59,556 nucleotides of DNA from DATAEU01 sp046724395 (GTDB lineage: Bacteria > Actinomycetota > UBA4738 > HRBIN12), in the NCBI GenBank assembly GCA_046724395.1, contig JBKOWM010000049.1, positions 1 through 59,556 on the forward strand, written 5' to 3'. A program made the translations under genes and the position numbers. Under the pieces are notes generated by a model, which made no database searches, was not told where the DNA came from, and worked only from the letters and a program-made list of their open reading frames with translations. Positions within the stretch are counted from its first letter, which is position 1, and every line of letters begins with the position of its first letter. Shown here one piece after another: positions 31,390 through 40,778 of the stretch.

Positions 31390-32918
31390 GGAGAGCGCGC
31401 CCGCGACGGTTCGCCGCCGTCGGCCTGCGAGAGGATGTATCGCACGAGCGTCCGGACGGGCACGCCGGTGGCGCCCTTCGGCCAGTAGTCACCGGCCTTT
31501 TCGGCGTACGCCGGACCGGCGATGTCAAGGTGCGCCCACGGCACGCCATCGACGAACTCGGACAGGAACAGGGCCGCCGTGATCGCACCGCCGTATCGCT
31601 TGCCGACGTTCTTGATGTCGGCGACCTCGGAGTCGATCTGTTGGCGGTAGCCCTTCCACAGCGGCAGCTCCCACCCCTGCTCGCCGACCTGTTCGCTGGC
31701 GGCGACGATGTCGCGTACGAGCCCCTCGTCGTTTCCCATCACCCCGAAGATCTCTGGACCGAGCGCGATCATGCACGCGCCGGTGAGCGTCGCGGTGTCG
31801 ATCATGACTCGCGGCTTCGGATTCTGCTCCGACAGGTACGACAGCGAATCCGCCAGGATCAACCGCCCCTCGGCGTCGGTGTTCAGCACCTCCGACGTCT
31901 TCCCGTTGCGGTGACGCAGGACATCGCCCGGTCTGATCGCCGAGCCGCCCGGCATGTTCTCGGCCGAGGGAATCACGGCGACGACGTTCACCTTCGGCTT
32001 CAGCTTTGCGACGGCCCGCATCGTGGCCAGGATCGACGCAGCGCCGCCCATGTCGGACTTCATCCACTCCATGGCGTCGGCCGACTTGATCGACAGACCA
32101 CCCGAGTCGAACGAGATTCCCTTGCCGGTGAGACCGATCGGCGCCGTTCGGGCGCCGCCGCCCCGGTAGCGCAGCTCGATCATCCTGGGGGGGTTCGCGC
32201 TGCCCGACCCGACACCGATGACCCCACCGAACCCGCCCTTGCGAAGCTCGGCCTCGGTCCAGACCCTGCATTCGAGGCCGCCCTGTCTGGCCATCGCCTG
32301 CGCTTGCTTCGCGAGGTACGCGGGCGTGCAGTCAATCGCGGGCGTGTTCACGAGGTCGCGCGCCCATACGACAGCGTCGGCAATGACCTGTCCCCGCGTC
32401 AACGCGGCTCGGGCGAGCTTCGAGTCCCAACGTCCCGCCCCGACGACGGTGACGCGCTTCAGCGCCCGCTTCTCCGGCGCGTCCGCTGTCTTGCCCGACT
32501 TGTAGGTCGTAAACCGGTACGAGCCGAGCAGAAGTCCCTCGACGACCGCCTGGATGGCGTCGTCGGCCGCGCGGCCCGCCGATTGCGGAAGCGTGGTCGC
32601 GACGGAGGCCTGCCGCGCCAGCTGGGGTGCGACCCGGCCGACGGAGCGGCGGAGCGCATCCGGCGTGATCTCGTCGCGCCGTCCCACGCCGAGGAGCATC
32701 ACCGACCGGGCGGCGACGCCGTCGAGCGACAGATTCGGCACGAGAAGCGACTCGCCACGTTTCCCCTTGAGCTTCGCGCTCCCGTACGCGCCGGTCAGAT
32801 CGACCCCGCGGATCTCGCGCACGCCGGGGCCCGGCTCCGGACCCTCGAACATCGGCAGAACGAGGACGTCCACGGCAACCGCCGCAGGGGCGTCGTTCGA
32901 CAGCGAGAACGTGGCCAC
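31386..32918 (-). CDS. pepA: Leucyl aminopeptidase (M17)
   Basis: 510 residues, usual length for PepA. The catalytic domain shows TGKGISFDSGGLSIK, WMKSDMGGAAS and the family signature NTDAEGRLIL, which hold the two metals and catalytic residues. It removes N-terminal residues from peptides as a cytoplasmic hexamer. The start is GTG with Shine-Dalgarno GAGGGGAG 5-6 nt upstream. The LmbE gene follows, coupled. Confidence 0.95.
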   Translation of the reverse strand: MATFSLSNDAPAAVAVDVLVLPMFEGPEPGPGVREIRGVDLTGAYGSAKLKGKRGESLLVPNLSLDGVAARSVMLLGVGRRDEITPDALRRSVGRVAPQLARQASVATTLPQSAGRAADDAIQAVVEGLLLGSYRFTTYKSGKTADAPEKRALKRVTVVGAGRWDSKLARAALTRGQVIADAVVWARDLVNTPAIDCTPAYLAKQAQAMARQGGLECRVWTEAELRKGGFGGVIGVGSGSANPPRMIELRYRGGGARTAPIGLTGKGISFDSGGLSIKSADAMEWMKSDMGGAASILATMRAVAKLKPKVNVVAVIPSAENMPGGSAIRPGDVLRHRNGKTSEVLNTDAEGRLILADSLSYLSEQNPKPRVMIDTATLTGACMIALGPEIFGVMGNDEGLVRDIVAASEQVGEQGWELPLWKGYRQQIDSEVADIKNVGKRYGGAITAALFLSEFVDGVPWAHLDIAGPAYAEKAGDYWPKGATGVPVRTLVRYILSQADGGEPSRARSP

Positions 32919-33071
32919 GTGGTCTCCCCTCAGTGCAACTGGGCCAGTCTATGCGCCGCCGGAGAGGCGCCGTGTATCCGTCCCGCCGCTCGTGAGGCGC
33001 GATAGGTCGCGACGAGCCGTGATAGGAGAGAGTCTCGGCTGAGGTCGTACCGACCGCGATACGCTCGGTCC

Positions 33072-33410
33072 GTGGACGCGAGGGACCTGCGCGATCTCGT
33101 CCGATTCGACGACGACGGACCGCGCCACGAGCCGTTGTTCGAGTCCGAGCACCTCTGGTCCGAGGTCGTGTGCCTGCAGGGACCGCAGGGCATCGGCCCG
33201 ATCGCGGATCGCGACTCGGATGCGATGTGCACCGTGCTCGCCGGCCGAGTCGTCGTCCAGGTCGACCGCGCACGCCGGCGACTCGAACAGTGGGGCTCCG
33301 CACTCGTCGCAAAGGGCTCCGAGGTCACGATCCGCAACGCGTCCGACGACCCTGCGGTCATCCTGCTCGTCGCCGCCCCGCCCCCAATCCCCCGCCACTG
33401 GGTCGAGTAG
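33072..33410 (+). CDS. Small cupin-like protein
   Basis: 112 residues forming one predicted jelly roll: ESEHLWSEVVCLQGPQGIGPIADRDSDAMCTVLAGRVVVQVD, then LVAKGSEVTIRNASDDPAVILLVAAPP. The metal-binding His/Glu residues of canonical cupins are only partly kept. TACGCT ends 6 nt before GTG 33072 and no Shine-Dalgarno is seen. Its last 53 bp overlap, convergently, the 3' end of the cytX gene. Function unknown. Confidence 0.66.
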   Translation: MDARDLRDLVRFDDDGPRHEPLFESEHLWSEVVCLQGPQGIGPIADRDSDAMCTVLAGRVVVQVDRARRRLEQWGSALVAKGSEVTIRNASDDPAVILLVAAPPPIPRHWVE

Positions 33411-34791
33411 CGTCCGGCCGAAGCACGGCCAGCGAGAGGACGAAGGCCACCGCGAAGCTCGGGAGGCTCGCGCCGAGCCGCGCGTCGAACAGCGGGAAGG
33501 GCAGATGCAGCCACGTCTGAAAGACGGTCGCGACCGCGCTCGTCCATCCCGTCGGCATCGCCCCGGGCGCGACGCACCAGTGATAGAGAACGAAGCCTGC
33601 GGCCCAAGGGAGGACGGCGCGCCAGCGGATCCCCGACGGCGCAAACAGGGCGGCCTCGCCGTATCGTCCCCCGCGAACGACGAAGTAGTCGGCCGCGAAG
33701 ACTCCGACGAGCGGGACGAAGACCGAGCCGATCAGGAAGAGGAAAACCTCGTACCGCTCGACCGACAGCAGCAGGGCGAGCCCGAACGCGACGACGCCGA
33801 TCGCGACGACCAGTCGTCGTTGCCGGGCCTCCGGCACGACGTTCTGCACTGACACGGCAGACGAATAGATGTTCGCGAACGCGTTGTCGCTCTCCCCCAC
33901 GAGCAGCGCGAGCAGGACCGGTGACCCGCCCGCGACGGCGGCGATCGTCGCGCCGATGCCGCGAACGTCGGCGGCGGCGGCGAGCGCGAGGACTAGCAGC
34001 GCGCCCAGCGAATAGAACCAGACGTTTCCGATCAGATAGCCGACGTATGTGCCGAGCGCCGCCCGAGAGCCGGGTCTCGCGAACCGGTTGTAATCGGCGA
34101 CGAGCGGCAGCCACGAAACGGGCATCACGACGACGAGGTCGACGCCGAGCCAGAACGGCAGCCCTCCCTCGGCAGGCCGGTGCCACACCGCGGAAAGGTC
34201 GCCGGCGCCGAGGACCCTCAGGGTGATCCACGCCGACGTCGCCACGAGCACCCAGACGCCGAACCGCTCGAGCCAGCGGCGCACGACGAGGATCGGCCCG
34301 CCGATCGCGAGCAGGGTGCAGATCGTCGCGACGACGGCCAGCCAGAGAGTTTGCGAATCGAGGGACAACGCGCGCACAGAGACCACGTTCGCGACGGCCG
34401 CCATGGCCCAGAACTCGACGGCGGTCCAGCCGACGAGTTGCAGGACGTTCAGCGCCGACGGCAGGAAGGACCCGCGGAGGCCGAGGACCGGGCGGAACAG
34501 GACCATACCCGGCACGCCCTCGCGCTCCCCGGCGATCGCGACGAGTACGAGCGGCACGCACCCGATGACCGAGCCGACGACGATCGCCAGCAGCGCGCGG
34601 GGCAGCCCCATGGCCGGCACGAGCAGCGCCCCGGTCACGATGACCAGGAGCCCGACGGAGAGGTCTCCCCACAGGACACCGAGGTCGAGTCCCGACAGGC
34701 GTCGCTCGTCGAGGGGGACGGGACGGATGCCGAGGCTCGACGGATCGCGCTCGCGTGCCCGGTCCAGGCGCCCGCCCATCGTCGTGGCCAT
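33358..34791 (-). CDS. cytX: CytX-like NCS1 transporter, probable hydroxymethylpyrimidine/thiamine-precursor permease
   Basis: 477-residue nucleobase:cation symporter-1 family protein with about twelve membrane helices. Family landmarks include GLDLGVLWGDLSVGLLVIVTGALLVPAMGL, LQLVGWTAVEFWAMA and MPVSWLPLVADYNRFA. A TPP riboswitch sits immediately before it, which separates the thiamine-precursor transporter CytX from cytosine or allantoin permeases. The C-terminal tail (RPSGGGLGAGRRR) is basic and overlaps the opposing cupin gene. ATG 34791 has GGAGGGAG 2 nt upstream, inside the riboswitch. Confidence 0.87.
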   Translation of the reverse strand: MATTMGGRLDRARERDPSSLGIRPVPLDERRLSGLDLGVLWGDLSVGLLVIVTGALLVPAMGLPRALLAIVVGSVIGCVPLVLVAIAGEREGVPGMVLFRPVLGLRGSFLPSALNVLQLVGWTAVEFWAMAAVANVVSVRALSLDSQTLWLAVVATICTLLAIGGPILVVRRWLERFGVWVLVATSAWITLRVLGAGDLSAVWHRPAEGGLPFWLGVDLVVVMPVSWLPLVADYNRFARPGSRAALGTYVGYLIGNVWFYSLGALLVLALAAAADVRGIGATIAAVAGGSPVLLALLVGESDNAFANIYSSAVSVQNVVPEARQRRLVVAIGVVAFGLALLLSVERYEVFLFLIGSVFVPLVGVFAADYFVVRGGRYGEAALFAPSGIRWRAVLPWAAGFVLYHWCVAPGAMPTGWTSAVATVFQTWLHLPFPLFDARLGASLPSFAVAFVLSLAVLRPDATRPSGGGLGAGRRRAG

Positions 34792-34794
34792 CGC

Positions 34795-34884
34795 TCCCTC
34801 CGCCGGTCCGAACCGGATCAGGTTCGAAGGGTCGCCGGCGGTGTCGGCCGGCCTCTCAGCCCGTTCCTCGGGCTCCCCCGCTTC
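34795..34884 (-). promoter_or_regulatory. TPP (thiamine pyrophosphate) riboswitch
   Basis: The minus-strand RNA has the conserved THI-box elements in order: GGGGGAGCCC, GGGCTGAGAGG, then GACCCTTCGAACCTGATCCGG and GGCGGAGGGAG. The final conserved GGAGGGAG is also the cytX Shine-Dalgarno, so ligand binding would directly hide the ribosome site. Boundaries are accurate to a few bases. Confidence 0.93.
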
Positions 34885-34951
34885 GAAGTCACGCTATCGC
34901 CGGTCGTTGCTTTGGACAACCGCGCCGCGACGACGGCCGCGGTGAGCGGCT

Positions 34952-34977
34952 CAGCGCTTCAGCGCCTCAGCGCCTCA
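34952..34977. repeat. 8-bp tandem repeat (CAGCGCCT-type), about 3 copies
   Basis: CAGCGCTT-CAGCGCCT-CAGCGCCT-CA spans the stop codon of the SRPBCC gene on the minus strand. Read on that strand each unit carries TGA, so slippage would not lengthen the protein far. Confidence 0.7.
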
Positions 34978-35422
34978 ATGCGACCTCCCGCGCGAGCGCC
35001 TCGATCGACCGCCGCATCGTTCGCTGCAGAAAGAACGCGTACACGCGCAGGGCCAAAGCGCCCAGGATCGGCACGGAAACGCGAAGGTCCTCCGTCCACG
35101 AGAACCGGGTTCGCGTCGGTCCCGCCGCATCGAGGCGCCACTCGCCCGCACCGCGCACGAACCCGGTGTGCGCGATCTGCAGCAGGCCGGGCGGGTCCCA
35201 ACGCACAACCTCCAGAACCTCCGTGAACGCGGGGATGTCGAACACGCGCGTCCGTACGGCGATGCGCACGCCGACCCCTTCACGCGTCCTGCCGAGGACA
35301 CGGACCTCGTCTGCGTCTGCGAGCCACGTCGCCTGCTGCTCCCAACGGACGAGCCGCGACCACGCATCCTCCCGGTCGATCGGCAGCATTCCATCCGCGC
35401 TCACCCGCACGACGGGTCTCAC
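34967..35422 (-). CDS. SRPBCC-fold protein
   Basis: 151 residues, Bet v1/START-like: VRVSADGMLPIDREDAWSRLVRWEQQATWLADADEV, then TRVFDIPAFTEVLEVVRWDPPGLLQIAHTGFVRGAGEWRL and a C-terminal helix. The ligand is unknown. GTG 35422 overlaps the MFS stop (GTGA). It reads towards the cytX riboswitch on the same strand, leaving about 80 bp between them. Confidence 0.75.
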   Translation of the reverse strand: MRPVVRVSADGMLPIDREDAWSRLVRWEQQATWLADADEVRVLGRTREGVGVRIAVRTRVFDIPAFTEVLEVVRWDPPGLLQIAHTGFVRGAGEWRLDAAGPTRTRFSWTEDLRVSVPILGALALRVYAFFLQRTMRRSIEALAREVALRR

Positions 35423-36636
35423 GAGCCGGCCACGTCGCCGGTCCGCTGCAGCGCCGGCATCGTCTCGCGAACGCCGAGAAGCAGCCCGAACGCGAGCGCT
35501 GCGGGAATCGCGGTGACGGCGAACGCCGCGGTGAACCCGTACCGTGCGGCCGCCCAGCCGGCAACGAGGGGGCCGAGGAACAGCCCGAGATCACCAACGA
35601 AGCGGAACGCGGCCACCGCCGGTCCGCTCATCCCCTCCGGCGTCACGTCGGAGAGCATCGCCGCCGGCGGGACCCCCGCGTAGCCGCTCGCAACGCCCAC
35701 GCCCGCCATGGCGATGAAGAGCGAGACCGGTGAGCTGGCCAGCCCCAGGAGCGCCGTCACGAGTCCGTACGCAGCGATCGACGGAAGTAGGACGGCCCGC
35801 CGCCCCCGCCGATCGCTCGACTTTCCTGCCGGAAACAAGACGGCGAACTCCGTAAGGGCCGCGACGGCAAGGGGCAGACCGATATCACCCAGCGGCAGCC
35901 CCACCACTTCCCTCGCGAACAGCGGGACCAGCGTGCTGAACACCGCGCCCGTGAGCCACAGGTACGCGCCGTTCGCGACCAGGACGGCGACGAGGGCGCG
36001 GCCCCACGGGAGCCGGCGGATACTCGCATGTCGCATCGAGCCCGTGGGCGGTGCGTCGCGGATCGTGCGATGGAACACCGATCCCGCAACGAAGCAGCAT
36101 GCCGCGTAGATCCACAGCGGCGAGGTCAGGCCGAAGGCCCTCGCCAACAGCCCGCCCAACGGCTGCCCGGCGATGATGCCGATGTTGAACGACGTGTAAT
36201 AAACCCCCATCACGCGCCCGACGCGATCCGATGAAGTCGTGCGGAGCAGGAAGGACATCAGGGCGGCGAAGAACAAGGCGGAACCTGCGCCACCCGCGCC
36301 ACGAAAGACGGTGAGCAGCAGATAGGTCGGAGCGACGGCCGACAGAGCCGTCGAGACGCCGACGAACACGGCGCCGATCGTCGCGATCGATCGCTCCCCA
36401 AACCTAGCGATCAGCCGGCCGACGACCGGATCGAAGACGAGCCTCGTGAACGAGAACGATGCGATCAGCACGCCGACGGCGTCGTAGCCGACGCCGAACG
36501 AGCGCGCGTAGTTGGGCAAGACGGGCGCGACGATGCCGAACCCGAGCATGATGACGAACGTGCCGAGCATCGCGGCGCGGATCTCGGGAGCGCGGAGGAT
36601 GTCGCGGAACCGCGGTTCCGATGCGGCCTCGGACAC
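35419..36636 (-). CDS. Major facilitator superfamily transporter
   Basis: 405 residues with twelve predicted membrane helices. MFS signatures: VLIASFSFTRLVFDPVVGRLIARFGERSIATIGAVFVG (loop 2-3), and FPAGKSSDRRGRRAVLLPSIAA in the second half (loop 8-9). It is probably a drug or metabolite exporter. The start is GTG with TAGACT ending 6 nt upstream and no Shine-Dalgarno. It diverges from hutI across about 75 bp, so a histidine-pathway link is possible but unproved. Confidence 0.87.
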   Translation of the reverse strand: MSEAASEPRFRDILRAPEIRAAMLGTFVIMLGFGIVAPVLPNYARSFGVGYDAVGVLIASFSFTRLVFDPVVGRLIARFGERSIATIGAVFVGVSTALSAVAPTYLLLTVFRGAGGAGSALFFAALMSFLLRTTSSDRVGRVMGVYYTSFNIGIIAGQPLGGLLARAFGLTSPLWIYAACCFVAGSVFHRTIRDAPPTGSMRHASIRRLPWGRALVAVLVANGAYLWLTGAVFSTLVPLFAREVVGLPLGDIGLPLAVAALTEFAVLFPAGKSSDRRGRRAVLLPSIAAYGLVTALLGLASSPVSLFIAMAGVGVASGYAGVPPAAMLSDVTPEGMSGPAVAAFRFVGDLGLFLGPLVAGWAAARYGFTAAFAVTAIPAALAFGLLLGVRETMPALQRTGDVAGS

Positions 36637-36713
36637 GCCGCCAGTCTACGGAGCGCCCCCAAGCCGTCGGTCGGGTATTTGCGATCGGACCGTCGGTCAT
36701 CTTCGATTGCGTC

Positions 36714-37994
36714 GTGGCGACCGCTTCCCCGCCTTCTCGGTCCGACCGACACGACCAGGGGCCGGTCACGGGGTCGGGTGCCATCGTCGCCGGACTCGTC
36801 GTGACGCCGATCGGAACGTCGGCCGTCCGCGGGCCGAGTCTGGCGCGGCCGATGGTGATCGAGCGAGGGGCCGTCGCGTGGCGGGATGGATGGATCACCT
36901 ACGTCGGCCCCCAGGATGGGCTTCCGGCCGAGGCGGGTGAGCCACGCGTGTTCTCCGGCGCCACCGTCGTCCCGGGATTCGTCGACGCCCACACGCACCT
37001 GCCGTTCTTCGGGTGGCGGGCCGACGAGTTCGAGGCGCGCCTGTCGGGTGCCCAGTACCGAGACATTCACGGTCGAGGCGGCGGGATCGCCCGATCCGCC
37101 CGCATGCTCGGTGCCGCCGACGACGAAACCGTCCTCGCGTTCTGTAGGCCGCTCGTCAGGGAGATGGTCGCGCTCGGCACAACGAGCCTGGAGATGAAGA
37201 CCGGGTACGGCCTGTCGGTCGAGGCCGAGCTGCGGCAGGCCCGGCTGGCCAGACGCCTGGCCGGCGAGATCGATGCTCGCGCGACGCTGACGCTCCTCGT
37301 CGCCCATGCCGTCCCGGAAGGCGCCCGGCGTGAGGCGTGGATCGCGATGGTGTGCGACGAACTCATCCCCGCCGCGGCCGCCGAGGATCTCCCCGACGCC
37401 ATCGACGTGTACGTCGAGGACATCGCCTTCGGCGTCGACGACCTGGCCGTCGTCGCGGACGCGGCACGGCGCCACGACCTGCCGTTGCGCGTACACGCCG
37501 ATCAGCTGGGGAACTCGGGGGCCGCCGAGGCGGCGGTAAAGCTCGGTGCGCGAAGCGCCGACCATCTGAACCACGTGAGCGAAGAGGGCATCGACGCGCT
37601 GGCCGGTTCGGGGACGATCGCCGTCCTGCTGCCCGCGTCGTCGTTCTCGATCGCGGCGCCGCCGGCGCCCGCCCGCCGCCTCGTGGACGCGGGCGCGGCC
37701 GTCGCCGTCGCGACCGACTTCAACCCCGGCACGTCGGCGGTGCTGTCGATGCCGGAGGCGATCGCGTTCGCCTGCTCGCTGTACCGGCTCTCTCCCTCCG
37801 AGGCACTCGGCGCGTCCACGTTGAACGCGGCCGCGGTGCTGGGGATCGCCGATCGGGCCGGTTCGCTCGAGCCGGGCAAGTCGGCCGACCTCGACGTCCT
37901 CGAGGGGCCGGGGATCGCGGGCGTGCCGTACCGGCCGGGCCACGACCCGGTCGTCACGTCGTTCACTCGAGGACGCGAGAACGCGCTCCGATGA
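36714..37994 (+). CDS. hutI: Imidazolonepropionase
   Basis: About 426-residue amidohydrolase that opens imidazolone-5-propionate to N-formimino-L-glutamate, step three of histidine breakdown. Metal ligands are in VPGFVDAHTHLPF (about residue 80), with VAHAVPEG, LRVHADQLGNSG, SADHLNHVSEEG and ATDFNPGTSAVLSMPEA at the expected places. The start is uncertain: GTG 36714 precedes the first conserved strand, and the frame is open upstream to 36621. The stop overlaps the next gene (ATGA). Confidence 0.92.
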   Translation: MATASPPSRSDRHDQGPVTGSGAIVAGLVVTPIGTSAVRGPSLARPMVIERGAVAWRDGWITYVGPQDGLPAEAGEPRVFSGATVVPGFVDAHTHLPFFGWRADEFEARLSGAQYRDIHGRGGGIARSARMLGAADDETVLAFCRPLVREMVALGTTSLEMKTGYGLSVEAELRQARLARRLAGEIDARATLTLLVAHAVPEGARREAWIAMVCDELIPAAAAEDLPDAIDVYVEDIAFGVDDLAVVADAARRHDLPLRVHADQLGNSGAAEAAVKLGARSADHLNHVSEEGIDALAGSGTIAVLLPASSFSIAAPPAPARRLVDAGAAVAVATDFNPGTSAVLSMPEAIAFACSLYRLSPSEALGASTLNAAAVLGIADRAGSLEPGKSADLDVLEGPGIAGVPYRPGHDPVVTSFTRGRENALR

Positions 37995-39169
37995 CGTTGC
38001 GGAGGGCCACGCGAACGACCGCCCTGCTGACGTTCGCCTCGCTCGCCGCCGTTCCGGCGGTTGCGCACGCGCAGACCGCGTCGTCGGTGAGCATGACGGC
38101 GTCCTCCACCACGATCAAGGTCGGCGCGGACGTCACGCTCACGGCCGAGATCGACCCGGCCGTCGCCGGCGAGACGGTCTCGATCATCGACGCCGACGGA
38201 TCTCGCTTGGCCTCCGGCGTCACGGGAGCGGCCGGCCGCGTTGTCACCACGATCTCCCCGACGTCGTCGACGACCCTGCACGCCGAATGGGGCGTGGCCC
38301 AGAGCGAACCGATCGCGATCGGTGTTCGCGCGGTCGTTCGCGTTCGCCTCGGCACCGTGCGACTGTTCGACAACGCGGTGATCGAGGGGAGCGTTCGTCC
38401 CGCCGTTTCCGGCGGAAGGGTCGATCTGACGCTCACTCGCGACGGCCGGACGGTCTCGACGCGTCGGACCGAGATCGGCGCGAGGGGGGGCTTTCGAACG
38501 CGGCTGACCATCCCAGTGCCGGGCTCCTACCGCGTTCGGGCGCGATTCGCGGACGCCGATCACCTCGCCGGCATCGACGTCGACGGCCCGCGCACGACCC
38601 CGCTCCCGACGCTTCGTGTCGGATCGAGCGGCGTCTACGTCCGCCTTCTCAAGCGCCGTCTCGTCGACCTGCACTACCGGCTGGTCGGCACCGACGCGTC
38701 GTTCGACTACCGCACGGCTGACGCCGTGATGGCGTTCCGGAAGGTCCAGCGGATGAAGCGAACGACGATCGTCGAGGAGGCCGTCTGGCGCGCGCTCGCC
38801 GATCCGGTCGTCCCGCGGCCGCGCGTCACGGCCGACGGCTTCCACATCGAGGTCGACCAGACCCGGCAGGTCCTCTACACCGTGGAAGACGGGTCGGTGA
38901 CGAACGTCATCCACGTCTCGACCGGCAAGTCGAGCACGCCGACGCGCGACGGCTCGTTCTCGGTGACGAGCAGACTCGCCGGATACAGCGACCACATGCT
39001 GTACTACCCGAGCTTCTTCGACGGCCAGCGCGCGATTCACGGATGGCCCGAGGTCCCGAGCTACCCGGCGAGCCACGGCTGCGTCCGGGTTCCCTACTGG
39101 CACGCGAAATGGATCTTCGGGCTCGCGCTGATCGGCACGCCGGTGATCGTGTATCACCGCTCGGGCTAA
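37991..39169 (+). CDS. Secreted L,D-transpeptidase (YkuD) with Ig-like and peptidoglycan-binding domains
   Basis: 392 residues: signal peptide (1-29, ending AVAHAQ), one or two bacterial Ig-like beta domains (about 33-205), a PG-binding-1-like helical domain (LRVGSSGVYVRLLKRRLVDLHYRL, about 212-275) and a C-terminal YkuD domain. The catalytic motif is HGWPEVPSYPASHGCVRVP, with the Ser-His-Gly-Cys nucleophile loop intact. It should make 3-3 peptidoglycan cross-links outside the cell. It is oddly coupled to hutI by ATGA and overlaps the hutH 3' end by 4 bp. Confidence 0.9.
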   Translation: MTLRRATRTTALLTFASLAAVPAVAHAQTASSVSMTASSTTIKVGADVTLTAEIDPAVAGETVSIIDADGSRLASGVTGAAGRVVTTISPTSSTTLHAEWGVAQSEPIAIGVRAVVRVRLGTVRLFDNAVIEGSVRPAVSGGRVDLTLTRDGRTVSTRRTEIGARGGFRTRLTIPVPGSYRVRARFADADHLAGIDVDGPRTTPLPTLRVGSSGVYVRLLKRRLVDLHYRLVGTDASFDYRTADAVMAFRKVQRMKRTTIVEEAVWRALADPVVPRPRVTADGFHIEVDQTRQVLYTVEDGSVTNVIHVSTGKSSTPTRDGSFSVTSRLAGYSDHMLYYPSFFDGQRAIHGWPEVPSYPASHGCVRVPYWHAKWIFGLALIGTPVIVYHRSG

Positions 39170-40692
39170 TCGAGCGCCCCGACGGCAGCCTCCGCCGCTC
39201 GCACGAGACCGCCCTCGCGGACGAGCCGCGTCGCCGCGTCGATCTCGGGCCCCAGCTCTCGGTCGCGATCCAGGAACGGCGCCACCGAGCGGACAGCGTC
39301 GCGCGCCGCCCGAGTGCCGGCGGCCGGGGCGAGGGGAGTGCGCAGATCCAGCGCTTGCGCCGCCGCCAGCGCCTCGATAGCGACGACGATCTCGGCGGCC
39401 TCCACGACCTCCCGGGCGTGCCGGGCCGAGGTCATGCCCATGCTCACGTGGTCCTCCTGCCCCGCGGACGACGGAATCGAGTCGACGGACGCGGGGTGCG
39501 CCATCGTCTTGCACTCCGACACGAGCGAGGCGGCCGTGTACTGCGCCAGCATGAATCCCGAGTTCACGCCGCTCTCCGTCACGAGGAACGCTGGCAGCCC
39601 GTGGCTCGTCGCGGGATCGAGCAACCGATACAGGCGCCGCTCGGACACGCTCGCCGTGCCGACCGTCGCCAGCGCGAGGGCGTCGAGCGCGACTGCGACC
39701 GGCTGCCCGTGGAAGTTCCCGCCGGACAAGACCTCCGCGGCCTCGGGCAGGACAACGGGGTTGTCGGAGATCGACGACGCCTCGACCTCGAGGACCGACG
39801 ACGCGTAGGACAGCACGTCGCGTGTCGCCCCGTGCACCTGAGGAGCACACCGAAGCGAATACGCGTCCTGAACGAGATGGTGGCTCTCGCGATGCGACGC
39901 GATGATCGGGCTGGCACCGAGCAGGCGGCGCAGGTTCGCCGCCGAGGCAGCCTGACCGGCATGCGGCCGGAGCGCCTGCAGGCGCGCGTCGAACGCCCGG
40001 TCGGTTCCGAGGGCCGCCTCGACCGACATCGCCGCGGCGACGTCCACGGCACGCGACAGCGTCCGTACGCGTTCGGCGGCGAGGATGCCCACGGCCATCA
40101 TCCCCTGGGTCCCGTTCACCAGGGCGAGTCCCTCCTTCTGGGCTAGCTCCAGCGGCTCGAGGCCCGCGGCGGCGAGCGCCTCGGCGGCGGCGACGGGGCG
40201 CCCGTCCACGAGCAGCGAGCCCCCTCCGATCAGTGGGAGGGCGAGCGCCGCGAGCGGCGCGAGGTCCCCGGAGGCACCGAGCGACCCCCGCTCGGGAACG
40301 ACGGGAACGAGATCGCGGTTCAGCAGCTCGACCATCCGCTGGACGACCTCCGGGCGAACGCCCGAATGCCCGAGCGCGAGCACGTGCGCCCGCAGGAGTA
40401 GCATCGCCCGGGCTTCGTCGCGCGCGAGTGGGCGCCCGACGGCCGTGGCATGCGATCGCAGGATTGCGTGCTGGAGCTCCACGGTGCGGTCGGGCTCGAT
40501 CCGAACATCGGCGAGGCTGCCGAAACCCGTCGTGACCCCGTAGACGATCTCGCCGGCGTCGGCCTTTGCGCGCACGACGTCGCGCGCCGCGCGGATCCGG
40601 TCGGCTGCCTCCGGCGCGAGCGCCACGCGCTCGCCTCGGGCCACGGCGACGACGTCGTCCAGACGAAGTCGCTGCCCCACGAGCACCGGCAC
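39166..40692 (-). CDS. hutH: Histidine ammonia-lyase
   Basis: 508 residues; removes ammonia from L-histidine to give urocanate. The Ala140-Ser141-Gly142 triad in GSLGASGDLAPLA cyclises to the MIO electrophile. YGVTTGFGSLADV near residue 50 and SADHVSMG-like QEDHVSMGMTSARHAREV near residue 410 are family marks. The start is GTG, with TAGCCT ending 6 nt upstream. It is transcribed convergently towards the L,D-transpeptidase. Confidence 0.95.
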   Translation of the reverse strand: MPVLVGQRLRLDDVVAVARGERVALAPEAADRIRAARDVVRAKADAGEIVYGVTTGFGSLADVRIEPDRTVELQHAILRSHATAVGRPLARDEARAMLLLRAHVLALGHSGVRPEVVQRMVELLNRDLVPVVPERGSLGASGDLAPLAALALPLIGGGSLLVDGRPVAAAEALAAAGLEPLELAQKEGLALVNGTQGMMAVGILAAERVRTLSRAVDVAAAMSVEAALGTDRAFDARLQALRPHAGQAASAANLRRLLGASPIIASHRESHHLVQDAYSLRCAPQVHGATRDVLSYASSVLEVEASSISDNPVVLPEAAEVLSGGNFHGQPVAVALDALALATVGTASVSERRLYRLLDPATSHGLPAFLVTESGVNSGFMLAQYTAASLVSECKTMAHPASVDSIPSSAGQEDHVSMGMTSARHAREVVEAAEIVVAIEALAAAQALDLRTPLAPAAGTRAARDAVRSVAPFLDRDRELGPEIDAATRLVREGGLVRAAEAAVGALD

Positions 40693-40778
40693 GACGAAAG
40701 GCTACCGTCCCCATCCCTGCCAGGCGGCCACCATTGACGAGCGCGCCCGAGCCGTCGGCTCCCCGTAAAGTGGGTCGA

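Noticed and set aside
37502..40714. 1070-codon minus-strand open frame
   Set aside because: It is antisense to hutI and the L,D-transpeptidase and out of frame with hutH; its text is Arg/Gly-rich without domains, a shadow typical of high-GC DNA.
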